Shown here in pieces: positions 16,969-25,478 of a DNA stretch of 64,000 nucleotides. The translations under genes and the position numbers were made by a program. Position 1 is the first letter of the stretch; each line of letters begins with the position of its first letter. The stretch comes from JAHBNG01 sp039028975 (GTDB lineage: Bacteria; Chloroflexota; Anaerolineae; Caldilineales; Caldilineaceae), in contig JBCCHB010000094.1 of NCBI GenBank assembly GCA_039028975.1, forward strand, positions 1-64,000, given 5' to 3'. The notes below the pieces were generated by a model. The model was not told the origin of the DNA and did no database searches. It saw only the letters and a program-made list of their open reading frames with translations.

Positions 16969-18240
16969 TTATCTCCTCAAGTACGCAATCGTTTGGGGCC
17001 CCTCTGGCATAGCGCAGATGCGAGGCGTGTGTCCATTGCTATACACGAGTGTGCGAATCGTTTCTGGGATATCTTGGCATGGTGTGAGCAAGGCCCGTCG
17101 GATTTGCTCATCACTTAATCCATCACTGTATACATGTACGTTTGCGTGAAGCTGAACTTGAGCTTGTATTTGAATCTGCCACTGATCTTGCTCGCCGAAA
17201 CCGGGTTGGGCCAACATATCAAGTACACCTTGTGGGGATCCAGCTTGGACGAGCAATTCGGCATAACGACCGTGATCAGGGAGGCCATCCTGGCAGGCAC
17301 CAGCCATGATAATGGTGCCTCCCTGCCGCACAACGCGTTGGGCTGCGCTCATCCCCTTCACTGTTTGATAGAGGTTCTGGTCTAATGGATAACCACTATT
17401 CGTCGTTACTACAATATCATAGGGTTCAGCGACCGGTACCATTGCACTCTGCTGCACAAATTCGCAGCCTGCTTTGTGGGCCGCCAACAGTTCACCTGCA
17501 AAGACGCCTGTGATTTCCTTGTTCGCATTGAGTGTCACATTGAGCAAAAAGGTCGGGTTGGCCATAAGCGCAACTTCCTGCATCTCTTCCCAAATGGGAT
17601 TCCCTTGCGTAACGCCCCAAGTTGCCCGGGGATTAGCAATCATGCTCCGACTATGATTGGTGAGCACACTCTCGGCACCTGCTAATGCGGGTAGAACACC
17701 TTTTGGGCCTCCGCTAAATCCAGCAAAGAAGTGAGGTTCAATAAAGCCTGTTAGGATGCGAACATCCGCGTCGAGAAAACGGTGGTTGATGCGTACAGAA
17801 TTGCCATTTTGCGTGGTACCTAGAGGGACTAGAATTGAGTCATCAAAAGCATTGTGCTGGAGACAGCGGTAGTTGTCAACAATGTCATCACCCAGCATCG
17901 TTCGCAGCTCTGCATCGGTTTGGGGGCGATGGGTGCCAAGAGCATTGAGCAGGGTAATGTCACTGCGCAACACGCCTGTTGCTTTTAACTCAGCCAACAA
18001 GACAGGCAAAATCCGATCGTTGGGCGTAGGTCTCGTAATGTCGCTGTGGACAATCACAACTGTATCGCCTGCTTTTACTTTTTCTGAAAGGGGTGGCGAA
18101 CCGATAGGGTTGCGTAATGCCTCACGTATCGACTCTGCTTCATTCGCTATTCCTGAGATATGCTCTGATTGGACCAGATCAGTACTGTCGGGGAGATCGA
18201 CCACTAGGCCCTCATGCCCGTAGGCAAGGTTGATTTTCAT
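16969..18240 (-). CDS. LarA-like (lactate racemase family, DUF2088) nickel-pincer enzyme
   Basis: 423 residues, the full LarA length. Key residues match Lactiplantibacillus plantarum LarA with a constant offset of four: H104 (GTHRP; equivalent of H108), H170 (GFIEPHFFAG; H174), K180 (SGGPKGVLP; K184, which carries the nickel-pincer nucleotide) and H196 (LTNHSR; H200, nickel ligand). It should racemise or epimerise a 2-hydroxy acid; family members act on many substrates besides lactate. The cofactor genes larB, larC and larE are not in this window and must lie elsewhere. It is the upstream neighbour of the PhyH operon on the same strand, separated by 115 bp with tandem repeats. Confidence 0.9.
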   Translation of the reverse strand: MKINLAYGHEGLVVDLPDSTDLVQSEHISGIANEAESIREALRNPIGSPPLSEKVKAGDTVVIVHSDITRPTPNDRILPVLLAELKATGVLRSDITLLNALGTHRPQTDAELRTMLGDDIVDNYRCLQHNAFDDSILVPLGTTQNGNSVRINHRFLDADVRILTGFIEPHFFAGFSGGPKGVLPALAGAESVLTNHSRSMIANPRATWGVTQGNPIWEEMQEVALMANPTFLLNVTLNANKEITGVFAGELLAAHKAGCEFVQQSAMVPVAEPYDIVVTTNSGYPLDQNLYQTVKGMSAAQRVVRQGGTIIMAGACQDGLPDHGRYAELLVQAGSPQGVLDMLAQPGFGEQDQWQIQIQAQVQLHANVHVYSDGLSDEQIRRALLTPCQDIPETIRTLVYSNGHTPRICAMPEGPQTIAYLRR

Positions 18241-18882
18241 TGTTGGTTCTCAAAGGTTGTGTAGGTATCCAGTGCCAAATGTGTCCGCAGATTATACACC
18301 TGTTCTGATATGGAGACAACCGACGATTTAACCTCGCTCAACTTTTGAGCGTTACACAGAGTCTCTCAGAGGAGGCACAGAGCGACACAGAGAAAGACTC
18401 AATAGAGAAGAAATATCTCAGTGAATCTCTGTGAGAACTCGGTGAATCTCTGTGTCATCGCGACTCAGTGTAATGAGAGACAATGAGCTGCTGAGAGACA
18501 ATGAGTTGCAACCTATTTGATAAAGTACACTTGTAAAGTACGCAGTTACCTCAGCGGTTTTGCCCTCTTTGGTTATATCCGCTAAAATACGATGACTAAG
18601 TGCGAGTATACAAAATCGCATAATCACCTTGATCTCTAGTTAAACGATACGGCTTTTCACCCCCCCTCCTTTGTACGGTAATCCTGTCACTTGTGATGTA
18701 AACTATCAATATCCATCAGCATCAGTAAATTGCACATTTGACTCTACTGCAAAGAGGGAGAATTGGCATGAATTTCGTGGAATTCTCTGACTAAAAACTC
18801 TGTGAAATCTTTGTAATCTCTGTTTCTTCAGTGGACTCACATCTACAACTCAAAAATCCCAAACTATTGAAAGGAGATAGTT
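18241..18882. other. Intergenic gap with CTCTGTG-rich repeats
   Basis: 642 bp between divergent genes. It holds many CTCTGTG/CACAGAG words on both strands at about 18350-18460 and 18795-18830, and a short direct repeat GAGAGACAATGAG(C/T)TGC at about 18473-18510. No convincing ORF or RNA gene is seen. The promoters of the LarA-like gene and the ABC importer must both lie here. Confidence 0.5.
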
Positions 18883-20691
18883 ATGTCCAAGCTTGGCTCT
18901 ACCCTTCACAGGCAGCGAGGGTTTACCCTCGTGGCATTGCTCTTGATTATGGCAATGATGGTTGCTGGTTGTGTGGCGGCTCCTGAACCTGCCGCGGATG
19001 CAGAGAGTAGCGATGATGCATCCATGGCCAGCGACGCTGGTTCCGATGATCCCAGGATGACGATCTATGGCGAGATGTTGCCTGAGGATGCGCTACCTTA
19101 TGAGCAGCAGATCTATCGGGAAGCGTGTAGCAACACGGCCAACCAAACGACTTTTGACTTCATGGTGGCTGTCTATCAGCGTTTCTGCAGCGCTGGTGAT
19201 GGTAAATTCAGTGACGCGCTGATTGAGTTAGATAAGGACTTCAACGTCGTGCCTGGCGCAGCAGAGAGTTGGGAAGTATCCGAAGATGGCCGCACATGGA
19301 CCTTCCACCTGCGCGAAGGCCAGATGTGGAGTGATGGCACCCCATTGACCGCTCACGACTATGTAGCAACCTTCCAATATGCTGCTGATCCAGAACATGG
19401 TTGGGATTTCACGTGGTTCTATGGCTTCCTCGGTCCAGGTGGCATCCAGAATTGGAATCCGGTAATTGCAGGTGAGACGAGTGTTGAAGAACTAGGCGTT
19501 GAAGCGTTGGACGATTTAACCTTTGCTATCACAACCGAAGGAGTCTTCCCACCCCTGCCCGGTGTCATGAAATTCTCGTGGCCGCTGCAGAAAAAAGCCT
19601 TGGAAGAGCATGGCCCCTTCTACAACAACGATCTGGAGACCCACGTCTCCTCCGGCCCATTCATACTCACCGAATTTGATCCCGGTAATCGCATTGTCAT
19701 GGAGGCCAATCCCCACTACAATGGCTACCGTAAGCCGCTGCTCAAAGCCATTGACATTACCTACATGGCACCTGAGACCAACTTTGCCGCATTCGAAAAT
19801 GGCGAGATTGATAATGTGGGTTCCGATGTACTTACGCCTGCGGATTTTGAGCTAATCCTAGCTGACGATGTGATGAGCCAAAATTATTTACGCCATTTTG
19901 GTGACTTCCGCACCGATTACCTGCTCTTTGATACATTTAACCCACCATTCGATAACTTAGACGTACGCAAAGCCTTTGCCCATGCAGTCGATCGCGATGC
20001 AATTGTCTCTAATGTCTGGGGCGATATCAAGGCTATGCCTGCCACCACTATGCTCATGCCAGGCTATCCCTCTTCAGACACCGAAGGCAATCTTGCCGAA
20101 TATCAAGCATATGATTGTGACCTAGCGAACGAGCACCTTGCTGCTGCCGGTTTCGAGGGAGGAGAAGGCTTCCCACCATTGGAAATGTGGTTGCGAAATG
20201 AACCACCCGCTTTGGCAGCTGTCTTCCAGGCAACTGCAGCATCTATTTCTGATTGTTTGAGTGTAAACATCGAGGTCTCGAATAAGGACAACAAGGTCTA
20301 TAACGATGCCATGAACGCCAAGCCAACCGGTCTACAATTTGGTGCCGTCTCCTATGGCATGGATTTCCTCGATCCAGCCAATTTGCTGGGCAATGTCTGG
20401 CACTCTTCGGGCCGCCATTCGTGGAAAAACGACGAATTTGACGCCCTTGTAACCGAGGCTAGTGCGCTGGTAGGTGATCCAGAGACCCGTGATCAGATGT
20501 TCCGAGACGCCGAGCGCATTTTGGTTGACGATGTGGGCGGTATCTTCATCGGGCACCGCTGGGCAGGCAATCTCGTACAGCCCTATGTTCAGGGATCAGC
20601 CTTCCGCGAACCCGATTCACAAGGAATCGCCGGTTTCCATTGGGGCAATGATTCTGCCTACTCAACGCTTTATATCTCCACATCTGAATAA
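18883..20691 (+). CDS. ABC transporter substrate-binding lipoprotein (SBP_bac_5, oligopeptide-type)
   Basis: 602 residues. A lipoprotein signal peptide ends in MVAGC with C30 as the lipidated residue, followed by a negatively charged linker. The family 5 fold shows in AESWEVSEDGRTWTFHLREGQMWSDGTPLTAHDYV and in NLDVRKAFAHAVDRDAIV. It binds peptides, nickel complexes or oligosaccharides outside the membrane and delivers them to the two permeases that follow. The ATG has an AAGGAGA ribosome-binding site. Confidence 0.92.
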   Translation: MSKLGSTLHRQRGFTLVALLLIMAMMVAGCVAAPEPAADAESSDDASMASDAGSDDPRMTIYGEMLPEDALPYEQQIYREACSNTANQTTFDFMVAVYQRFCSAGDGKFSDALIELDKDFNVVPGAAESWEVSEDGRTWTFHLREGQMWSDGTPLTAHDYVATFQYAADPEHGWDFTWFYGFLGPGGIQNWNPVIAGETSVEELGVEALDDLTFAITTEGVFPPLPGVMKFSWPLQKKALEEHGPFYNNDLETHVSSGPFILTEFDPGNRIVMEANPHYNGYRKPLLKAIDITYMAPETNFAAFENGEIDNVGSDVLTPADFELILADDVMSQNYLRHFGDFRTDYLLFDTFNPPFDNLDVRKAFAHAVDRDAIVSNVWGDIKAMPATTMLMPGYPSSDTEGNLAEYQAYDCDLANEHLAAAGFEGGEGFPPLEMWLRNEPPALAAVFQATAASISDCLSVNIEVSNKDNKVYNDAMNAKPTGLQFGAVSYGMDFLDPANLLGNVWHSSGRHSWKNDEFDALVTEASALVGDPETRDQMFRDAERILVDDVGGIFIGHRWAGNLVQPYVQGSAFREPDSQGIAGFHWGNDSAYSTLYISTSE

Positions 20692-20805
20692 GATGACAAG
20701 ATGATTGAGATGAGGGGATGATTAAGATGATTTGGTTATACCGACAATAGTCTACATCCCTCTCGTCTTATTTATCTCAATTACCCCGTCATCCTTACAT
20801 GTATT

Positions 20806-21777
20806 ATGACTCGCTACATTCTCGGTCGCATTCTCTCTCTTATCTTTGTCATGTGGATGGTATCGATGATCACCTTTGCGCTGATGCATTCGGTACCCGG
20901 TGGACCATTTGATGAGGATAAGGGGCGTTTGCCACCTGCTGCCAAAGAGAATATTCTGCGCAAATATGGGCTGGATAAGCCCTACTATGTACAGTATCTC
21001 AACTATATGAAGAATGCTCTGCAGTTTGACTTTGGCATTCCATATCAGCAACCCCACACAACCGTCTCTGCGCTGATAGCCAAAAGCTGGAAGCTAACAG
21101 CCCAGGTGGGCTTGTTGACGTTGGCGTTGGCCTTTACGCTGGGCGTGGGGTTGGGAAGCCTTGCGGCCTATAAGCAGAATACTTGGATAGATAATATTGT
21201 TACGTTTTTTGCGACCCTGGGCATTACCGTGCCTTCATTTGTGGTCGCACTCTGGCTAATTCTGCTCTTTGCCGTGCGGTGGCAATGGCTACCCATGGGT
21301 GGCTGGAGCGGACGTAACGCGACCTGTCTGATTGGCACTAGCCTCTTTTGCAGCGATTGGATTATGCCCGTAGTGGCCTATGCGATTGGACCATTGGCAG
21401 TGATTGCTCGCTTTACCCGCTCTAGCATTGTGGACGTCATGCGGCAAGATTATGCGCGTACCGCCCGCGCCAAAGGGTTAAGCGAACGAGTTGTCATGAC
21501 GCGACACGTCTTCCGCAACGCACTCATTCCTATGATTACAGCACTCATTACCATCATCCCCAACCTGATGACGGGTAGCATCTTTATCGAATCGATCTTT
21601 CGCATTAATGGCTTGGGCCAATATTTTGTCACCAGCGTCTTCAATCGAGACTATCCCATGATCATGGCCCTCTTCTTGCTGATTGCCTTCTTGTGGGGTG
21701 TTGCCTATTTGCTGGCCGATATCGCCTACACTTGGGTTGACCCGCGGGTGCGCTTGGGGGCTGAGGGGGGCAATTAG
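20806..21777 (+). CDS. ABC transporter permease (DppB/OppB type)
   Basis: 323 residues with about six membrane helices and the conserved N-terminus of OppB-like permeases (RYILGRILSLIFVMWMVSMITFALMHSVPGGPF). The EAA loop that contacts the ATPase is RTARAKGLSERVVMTRHVFRNALIP. It lies 114 bp after the binding-protein gene and overlaps the next permease gene by 1 bp. Confidence 0.93.
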   Translation: MTRYILGRILSLIFVMWMVSMITFALMHSVPGGPFDEDKGRLPPAAKENILRKYGLDKPYYVQYLNYMKNALQFDFGIPYQQPHTTVSALIAKSWKLTAQVGLLTLALAFTLGVGLGSLAAYKQNTWIDNIVTFFATLGITVPSFVVALWLILLFAVRWQWLPMGGWSGRNATCLIGTSLFCSDWIMPVVAYAIGPLAVIARFTRSSIVDVMRQDYARTARAKGLSERVVMTRHVFRNALIPMITALITIIPNLMTGSIFIESIFRINGLGQYFVTSVFNRDYPMIMALFLLIAFLWGVAYLLADIAYTWVDPRVRLGAEGGN

Positions 21778-22703
21778 TGAGCGACGTTGTTCTTTCGGAG
21801 CAGCCGGAAAAGCCAAAAAGCGCGCAAGGAAAACCCGTTGGTCAGGCAGTTGGTCACCGTACTCTCTGGCGCGATGCTTTGCGTCGTTTTATGCGTAATC
21901 GACTGGCTGTGCTTGGATTCATTCTGGTCAGCGTCTTTGTTCTTCTGGCTGTCTTTGCCGATTTGCTCGCTACCCACCCTTACGATAAAGCTTACTTTGA
22001 CAGAGTACTACTCTTTCCACTAGAACATCCTGAACATCTGCTTGGCACCGATGAGGTTGGCCGTGACTATCTCAGCCGCCTCATCTACGGTGCGCGCACC
22101 TCTATGACGGTGGGGCTGGTTGTCCAATTTATCTCAGTTTCTATTGGTGTTCCGCTGGGTGGATTGGCGGGATACCTGGGCGGCAAGGTCGATTTTGTTG
22201 TTGTACGTGCCATTGAAGTGATGACAGCTTTTCCCGGCTTAATGTTTGCCATTCTCGTTGTCTCTGTCTTTGGTGGCGGTTTGTGGATGGTGATATTCGC
22301 GCTGAGCATCACCGGCTGGATCGGTTACGCACGGCTGGCTCGAGGGCAGATTCTCTTTCTGCGCGAGCGGGAATATGTAGAAGCTGCCCGTTGCACCGGC
22401 GTCCCCAGAAACCGCATCATCTTCCGCCATCTCATGCCCAATGCACTTAGCCCTATTCTAGTAGCGATTAGTTTTGGAATTCCAGGCGCGATTCTGGGCG
22501 AAGCTGGGCTGAGCTTTCTGGGTATTGGGATTAATGATCCGTTGGCCAGTTGGGGCAAGATGGTAGGCGTTAGCAATTCGTATGTGCGGGTCTTTTGGCA
22601 TTTGGCTTTATTCCCAACCCTAGCTGTGGCCCTCTCTATGCTGGGCTTCTCTTTTGTGGGGGACGGCTTGCAGGATGCACTGGATCCCAAGCTGATTGAA
22701 TAG
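21777..22703 (+). CDS. ABC transporter permease (DppC/OppC type)
   Basis: 308 residues with an N-terminal OppC-like segment and about five or six membrane helices. The EAA loop reads YVEAARCTGVPRNRIIFRHLMPNALSPIL. The GTG start at 21777 shares its first base with the TAG stop of the previous gene, so translation is coupled. No ATPase genes (DppD/DppF type) follow within the window; the importer must use ATPases encoded elsewhere. Confidence 0.93.
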   Translation: MSDVVLSEQPEKPKSAQGKPVGQAVGHRTLWRDALRRFMRNRLAVLGFILVSVFVLLAVFADLLATHPYDKAYFDRVLLFPLEHPEHLLGTDEVGRDYLSRLIYGARTSMTVGLVVQFISVSIGVPLGGLAGYLGGKVDFVVVRAIEVMTAFPGLMFAILVVSVFGGGLWMVIFALSITGWIGYARLARGQILFLREREYVEAARCTGVPRNRIIFRHLMPNALSPILVAISFGIPGAILGEAGLSFLGIGINDPLASWGKMVGVSNSYVRVFWHLALFPTLAVALSMLGFSFVGDGLQDALDPKLIE

Positions 22704-22729
22704 ACCCTTATCGTAACCGTTCACGTCCC

Positions 22730-22770
22730 CTGAGCCTGTCGAAGGGGGAACTCGGCTTCGACAAGCTCAG
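22730..22770. repeat. REP-like hairpin of the CTTCGACAAGCTCAG family
   Basis: CTGAGCCTGTCGAAG (22730-22744) and CTTCGACAAGCTCAG (22756-22770) form a 15-bp stem with one mismatch. This word is widespread as a dispersed palindrome in many bacterial genomes. It is 27 bp after the permease operon and could help end or stabilise its mRNA. Confidence 0.7.
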
Positions 22771-23094
22771 CCTACGGGGGGGAGGTGAATGAGTACCCCT
22801 TATCTGTATTAGGCAGACTGGTGGTGGACATCGGTTCAAACAGGTGCCGAATACGGAAAGCCCGTTGAAGCGCACTCAACTCTCAACTCTCTACTATACC
22901 CGGCGCAGATGAAATGAGTGCATTGAACTAACGCAGGTTCAGAGAGAACGCTGAATCAACATGCACTCTTTTGAAATTTTGAATTGCCTTCAGTATATCA
23001 GGCTATCTATTACAGAATAGACAACTATCTGGCATAAGAGATCAAACAAGGCTTGGTTCGGAACACCCTATTTGTGGGTAACAGGTGGATGGTT

Positions 23095-23162
23095 GTAGGT
23101 GCGGTTTCCATACCGCACGGCCTTCGTTACTCGAGAACGTGCGGTATGGAAACCGCACCTAC
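23095..23162. repeat. Perfect 24-bp inverted repeat
   Basis: Arms 23095-23118 (beginning GTAGGTGCGG) and 23139-23162 are exact complements around a 20-nt loop. There is no T-run. Likely a dispersed palindromic unit; other copies are not seen in this window. Confidence 0.85.
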
Positions 23163-23240
23163 GAATTGTTACCCTTCCTTGCTGGACCGTGAACCATGCC
23201 GAAAACAAGATACGAAATAAGGGCAACTTCGAGGATTTTC

Positions 23241-23275
23241 TATACTGCGGTCGTTTTCAAACGGAGCTAAGTATA
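23241..23275 (+). repeat. Dispersed hairpin element, copy 2 (hairpin deleted)
   Basis: 35 bp with the same outer parts as copies 1 and 3 (TATACTGCGGTCG, CGGAGCTAAGTATA), joined by TTTTCAAA, so the central hairpin is missing as if removed by deletion between its arms. It ends 23 bp before the cytochrome c start codon. Confidence 0.6.
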
Positions 23276-23298
23276 ATAACTAAATTGCGGGTGGAACT

Positions 23299-23778
23299 AT
23301 GTTGAAACAGAATAATAGAGTATGGCTATTTGCTAGTTTCTTGCTCATGATTGTTTTGGTTGCCTGTGGCAGTCGCCCTTCTGATAGGGCATATGATGAT
23401 GACGAGCCAACTACTGATTCATCGGATAGCGGCATCCAGGCTATGCCAACCGCTAACTTCAGTTCGGTTGGCGAACAATCTGGCATCACAATCACGACTA
23501 ATATCGAAGTGCCTGCTGAGGATGCTGAAGATGACGGTCCCGATCTAGCAATGGGTGAGCGAGTCTATGGAAATAGGTGCGCTGAATGTCATGGCCCAAC
23601 CGCCGACGGAATTCCTGACATGGCCCCGACCCTCATTGGCTTGTCTCTCTCTTTGCACGAATTTGAAGATCTGTTACGTACAGGCGGCGATCTTGGCCCT
23701 GAACACCTCTTTGGCACACGTGTGGTCAGTGCCAATGGCTTAGCCGCCATGCATGCCTACTTATCCTCCCTAGAATAA
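23299..23778 (+). CDS. Cytochrome c lipoprotein (single haem)
   Basis: 159 residues. The N-terminus is a lipoprotein signal peptide ending LVAC (C23), then a ~60-residue low-complexity acidic linker, then a class I cytochrome c domain (83-159) with C94-A-E-C97-H98 as the haem site and a distal Met probably at 108 (PDMAP) or in MHAYL near the end. It is an electron carrier tethered outside the membrane. A GGTGGA ribosome-binding site precedes the ATG. Its stop codon is 19 bp before the P450 start, so they are probably co-transcribed. Confidence 0.9.
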   Translation: MLKQNNRVWLFASFLLMIVLVACGSRPSDRAYDDDEPTTDSSDSGIQAMPTANFSSVGEQSGITITTNIEVPAEDAEDDGPDLAMGERVYGNRCAECHGPTADGIPDMAPTLIGLSLSLHEFEDLLRTGGDLGPEHLFGTRVVSANGLAAMHAYLSSLE

Positions 23779-23797
23779 TCAGAGTCCAACAACTTTT

Positions 23798-24928
23798 ATG
23801 AACTTTGACCCTCGCTCTCCAGAATTTCGCTCCAATCCCTATCCAACTTATGCCCTACTACGGGAACATGCGCCCATCTTCTATTGGGAAGAGTGGGAGA
23901 TGTGGTTTCTCTCTACTTATGAAGATTGCCAAGCCCTGCTTCGTGATCCGCGTTTGGGTAACTTTCCCCCTGGCACCTCCATGCTCTTTCAGAATCCGCC
24001 AGACCATACGCGAATGCGTAGCTTGGTACAAAAGGCATTTACCCCGCGCATGATCGAAAAACAGCGGGAGCAGGTCCAAGCCACAACTGACAGATTACTA
24101 GATCCAGTTCAAGGTCAAGGTCATATGGATATTGTAAAGGAACTGGCTTATCCGCTGCCGGTAGCAGTCATTGCCGAAATGATGGGGGTGCCTGTCGAAG
24201 ACCATGCCAAGTTCCACGAATGGTCGGTTGCGCTGGTCAATACCCTGGATTTATCGAGAGACCCAGTGAAAGATGAACGCGGAACGGATGCTGAGATTGC
24301 TTTCGAGGAATACTTTGCTGAACTCATCGCGCGGCGCCGAAAGGCCCCGAGTGATGATCTGATCAGCGCGCTCATTGCTGCTGAGGAAGAAGGCGACAAA
24401 CTTTCGGCCCGAGAGCTCTATCTCAATAGCCGGCTGTTGTTGATTGCCGGATATGAGACGACGGTTGGGCTGATTGGCAATGGCCTCTATGCTCTGCTAA
24501 CCAATCCGGAGGAGTGTAAGCGCTTGCAGGCAGATCCGATGCTCATTAAAGGTGCAATTGAAGAACTGCTCCGATTTGACGGCCCGATTCAAATGGTAAG
24601 CCGTAGAGCCGGTGAAGATATCCACTATAAAGGCGTTACGTTTGCCAAAGATGCTTCCGTCTCCTTCCTGCTCGGCTCGGCCAATCGGGATCCAGCACGC
24701 TTCCCAGATGCCGATTTCCTGGATATCACCCGGCAAAGTGTACAGCACATGTCCTTTGGTGCTGGGATTCACTACTGCTTGGGTGCGCCGTTAGCTCGTC
24801 TGGAAGGGCAGATCGCCATCAATACGGTTCTACGCAGAATGCCCAACATCTTCCTTGCTATCGATTCCCCGCCTTACCGAGACAATTATGTTTTTCGTGG
24901 ATTAGAATCGCTTCCTGTATCGTTTTGA
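23798..24928 (+). CDS. Cytochrome P450
   Basis: 376 residues, slightly short for a bacterial P450 (usually ~400) but with all core elements: the I-helix oxygen-binding AGYETT (217-222), the K-helix ExxR (E256-R259), and the haem loop FGAGIHYCLGAPLA with C327 as the iron ligand. The N-terminus has no membrane helix, so it is soluble and cytoplasmic. The closest type by motif is the CYP107-like hydroxylase group. Ferredoxin and reductase genes are absent here. The substrate is unknown. Confidence 0.93.
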   Translation: MNFDPRSPEFRSNPYPTYALLREHAPIFYWEEWEMWFLSTYEDCQALLRDPRLGNFPPGTSMLFQNPPDHTRMRSLVQKAFTPRMIEKQREQVQATTDRLLDPVQGQGHMDIVKELAYPLPVAVIAEMMGVPVEDHAKFHEWSVALVNTLDLSRDPVKDERGTDAEIAFEEYFAELIARRRKAPSDDLISALIAAEEEGDKLSARELYLNSRLLLIAGYETTVGLIGNGLYALLTNPEECKRLQADPMLIKGAIEELLRFDGPIQMVSRRAGEDIHYKGVTFAKDASVSFLLGSANRDPARFPDADFLDITRQSVQHMSFGAGIHYCLGAPLARLEGQIAINTVLRRMPNIFLAIDSPPYRDNYVFRGLESLPVSF

Positions 24929-25019
24929 TTGATAGTGAATGGTGAGTTGATGGTTACACCCTAGCGATGAGAACGAATCCATCATAGCCCTCTCTGCCGA
25001 CATCAGGTGTCGAGTAAAT

Positions 25020-25196
25020 TTAGAATACGCCAAAAATGAGATCTAGGATTTGTGGGATTGCTTCAAGAAAACCTACATAGACTAAAACCAGTACAATGAT
25101 AATGATGCCGATTATGGCTTCAAAAGTCGATACTGGTTTGGGACCTGAGGAACCTACTGGCTCAAATTCAATCTTTCCTTTGATAGGTTGGCTCAT
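25020..25196 (-). CDS. Small single-helix membrane protein
   Basis: 58 residues from the ATG at 25196, with GGAGAGACAGT just upstream as ribosome-binding site. A polar N-terminus (1-24) is followed by a hydrophobic helix (AIIGIIIIVLVLVYVGFL) and a hydrophobic tail ending LIFGVF. Longer reading from an upstream codon at 25295 is unlikely, since it would run into the terminator region. No family is recognised. Confidence 0.55.
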   Translation of the reverse strand: MSQPIKGKIEFEPVGSSGPKPVSTFEAIIGIIIIVLVLVYVGFLEAIPQILDLIFGVF

Positions 25197-25293
25197 ACTG
25201 TCTCTCCGCTTTCTACAATGTAATGGATAATATGGGCGTATAGTTTCCTCCTTTCCTATAGACGATTGTTGTCTAAAAAATCTTTCACTTGAC

Positions 25294-25326
25294 AAAAAAA
25301 GAACACACTGTTTTAGTGTGTTCTTT
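25294..25326 (-). terminator. Rho-independent terminator on the minus strand
   Basis: A perfect 12-bp stem, AAAGAACACACT/AGTGTGTTCTTT, with a 5-nt loop. Read on the minus strand it runs into seven T residues. It lies 150 bp after the uvrA stop codon and separates uvrA from the small membrane protein gene. Confidence 0.85.
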
Positions 25327-25478
25327 CAATATTGGACGAAGAAGTATTGTTTTATGTCAATTATGTTGTGGCACAGTGAGACTAGGAGAAGCCGAAGGTG
25401 ACGGCTACTAGTAACAGCATGGCGTAAATGGTTATACGGTTATCGTAGCCCAGGAGGGCGTGTATCTTCTTGTCGTTG

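Larger units (their letters stand above)
22704..23298. other. Intergenic gap with three repeat structures
   Basis: 595 bp holding a REP-like hairpin (22730-22770), a 24-bp perfect inverted repeat (23095-23162) and the short copy 2 of the dispersed hairpin element (23241-23275). The rest shows no coding signal. Confidence 0.6.

Noticed and set aside
18418..18627. 69-codon ORF on the minus strand in the gap before the ABC importer
   Set aside because: It is built largely from CTCTGTG-type repeats and a low-complexity Ser/Leu stretch, has no ribosome-binding site and no family.
23099..23305. 68-codon ORF across the 24-bp palindrome
   Set aside because: The frame only crosses the inverted repeat and the hairpin element; it overlaps the cytochrome c start and has no protein character.
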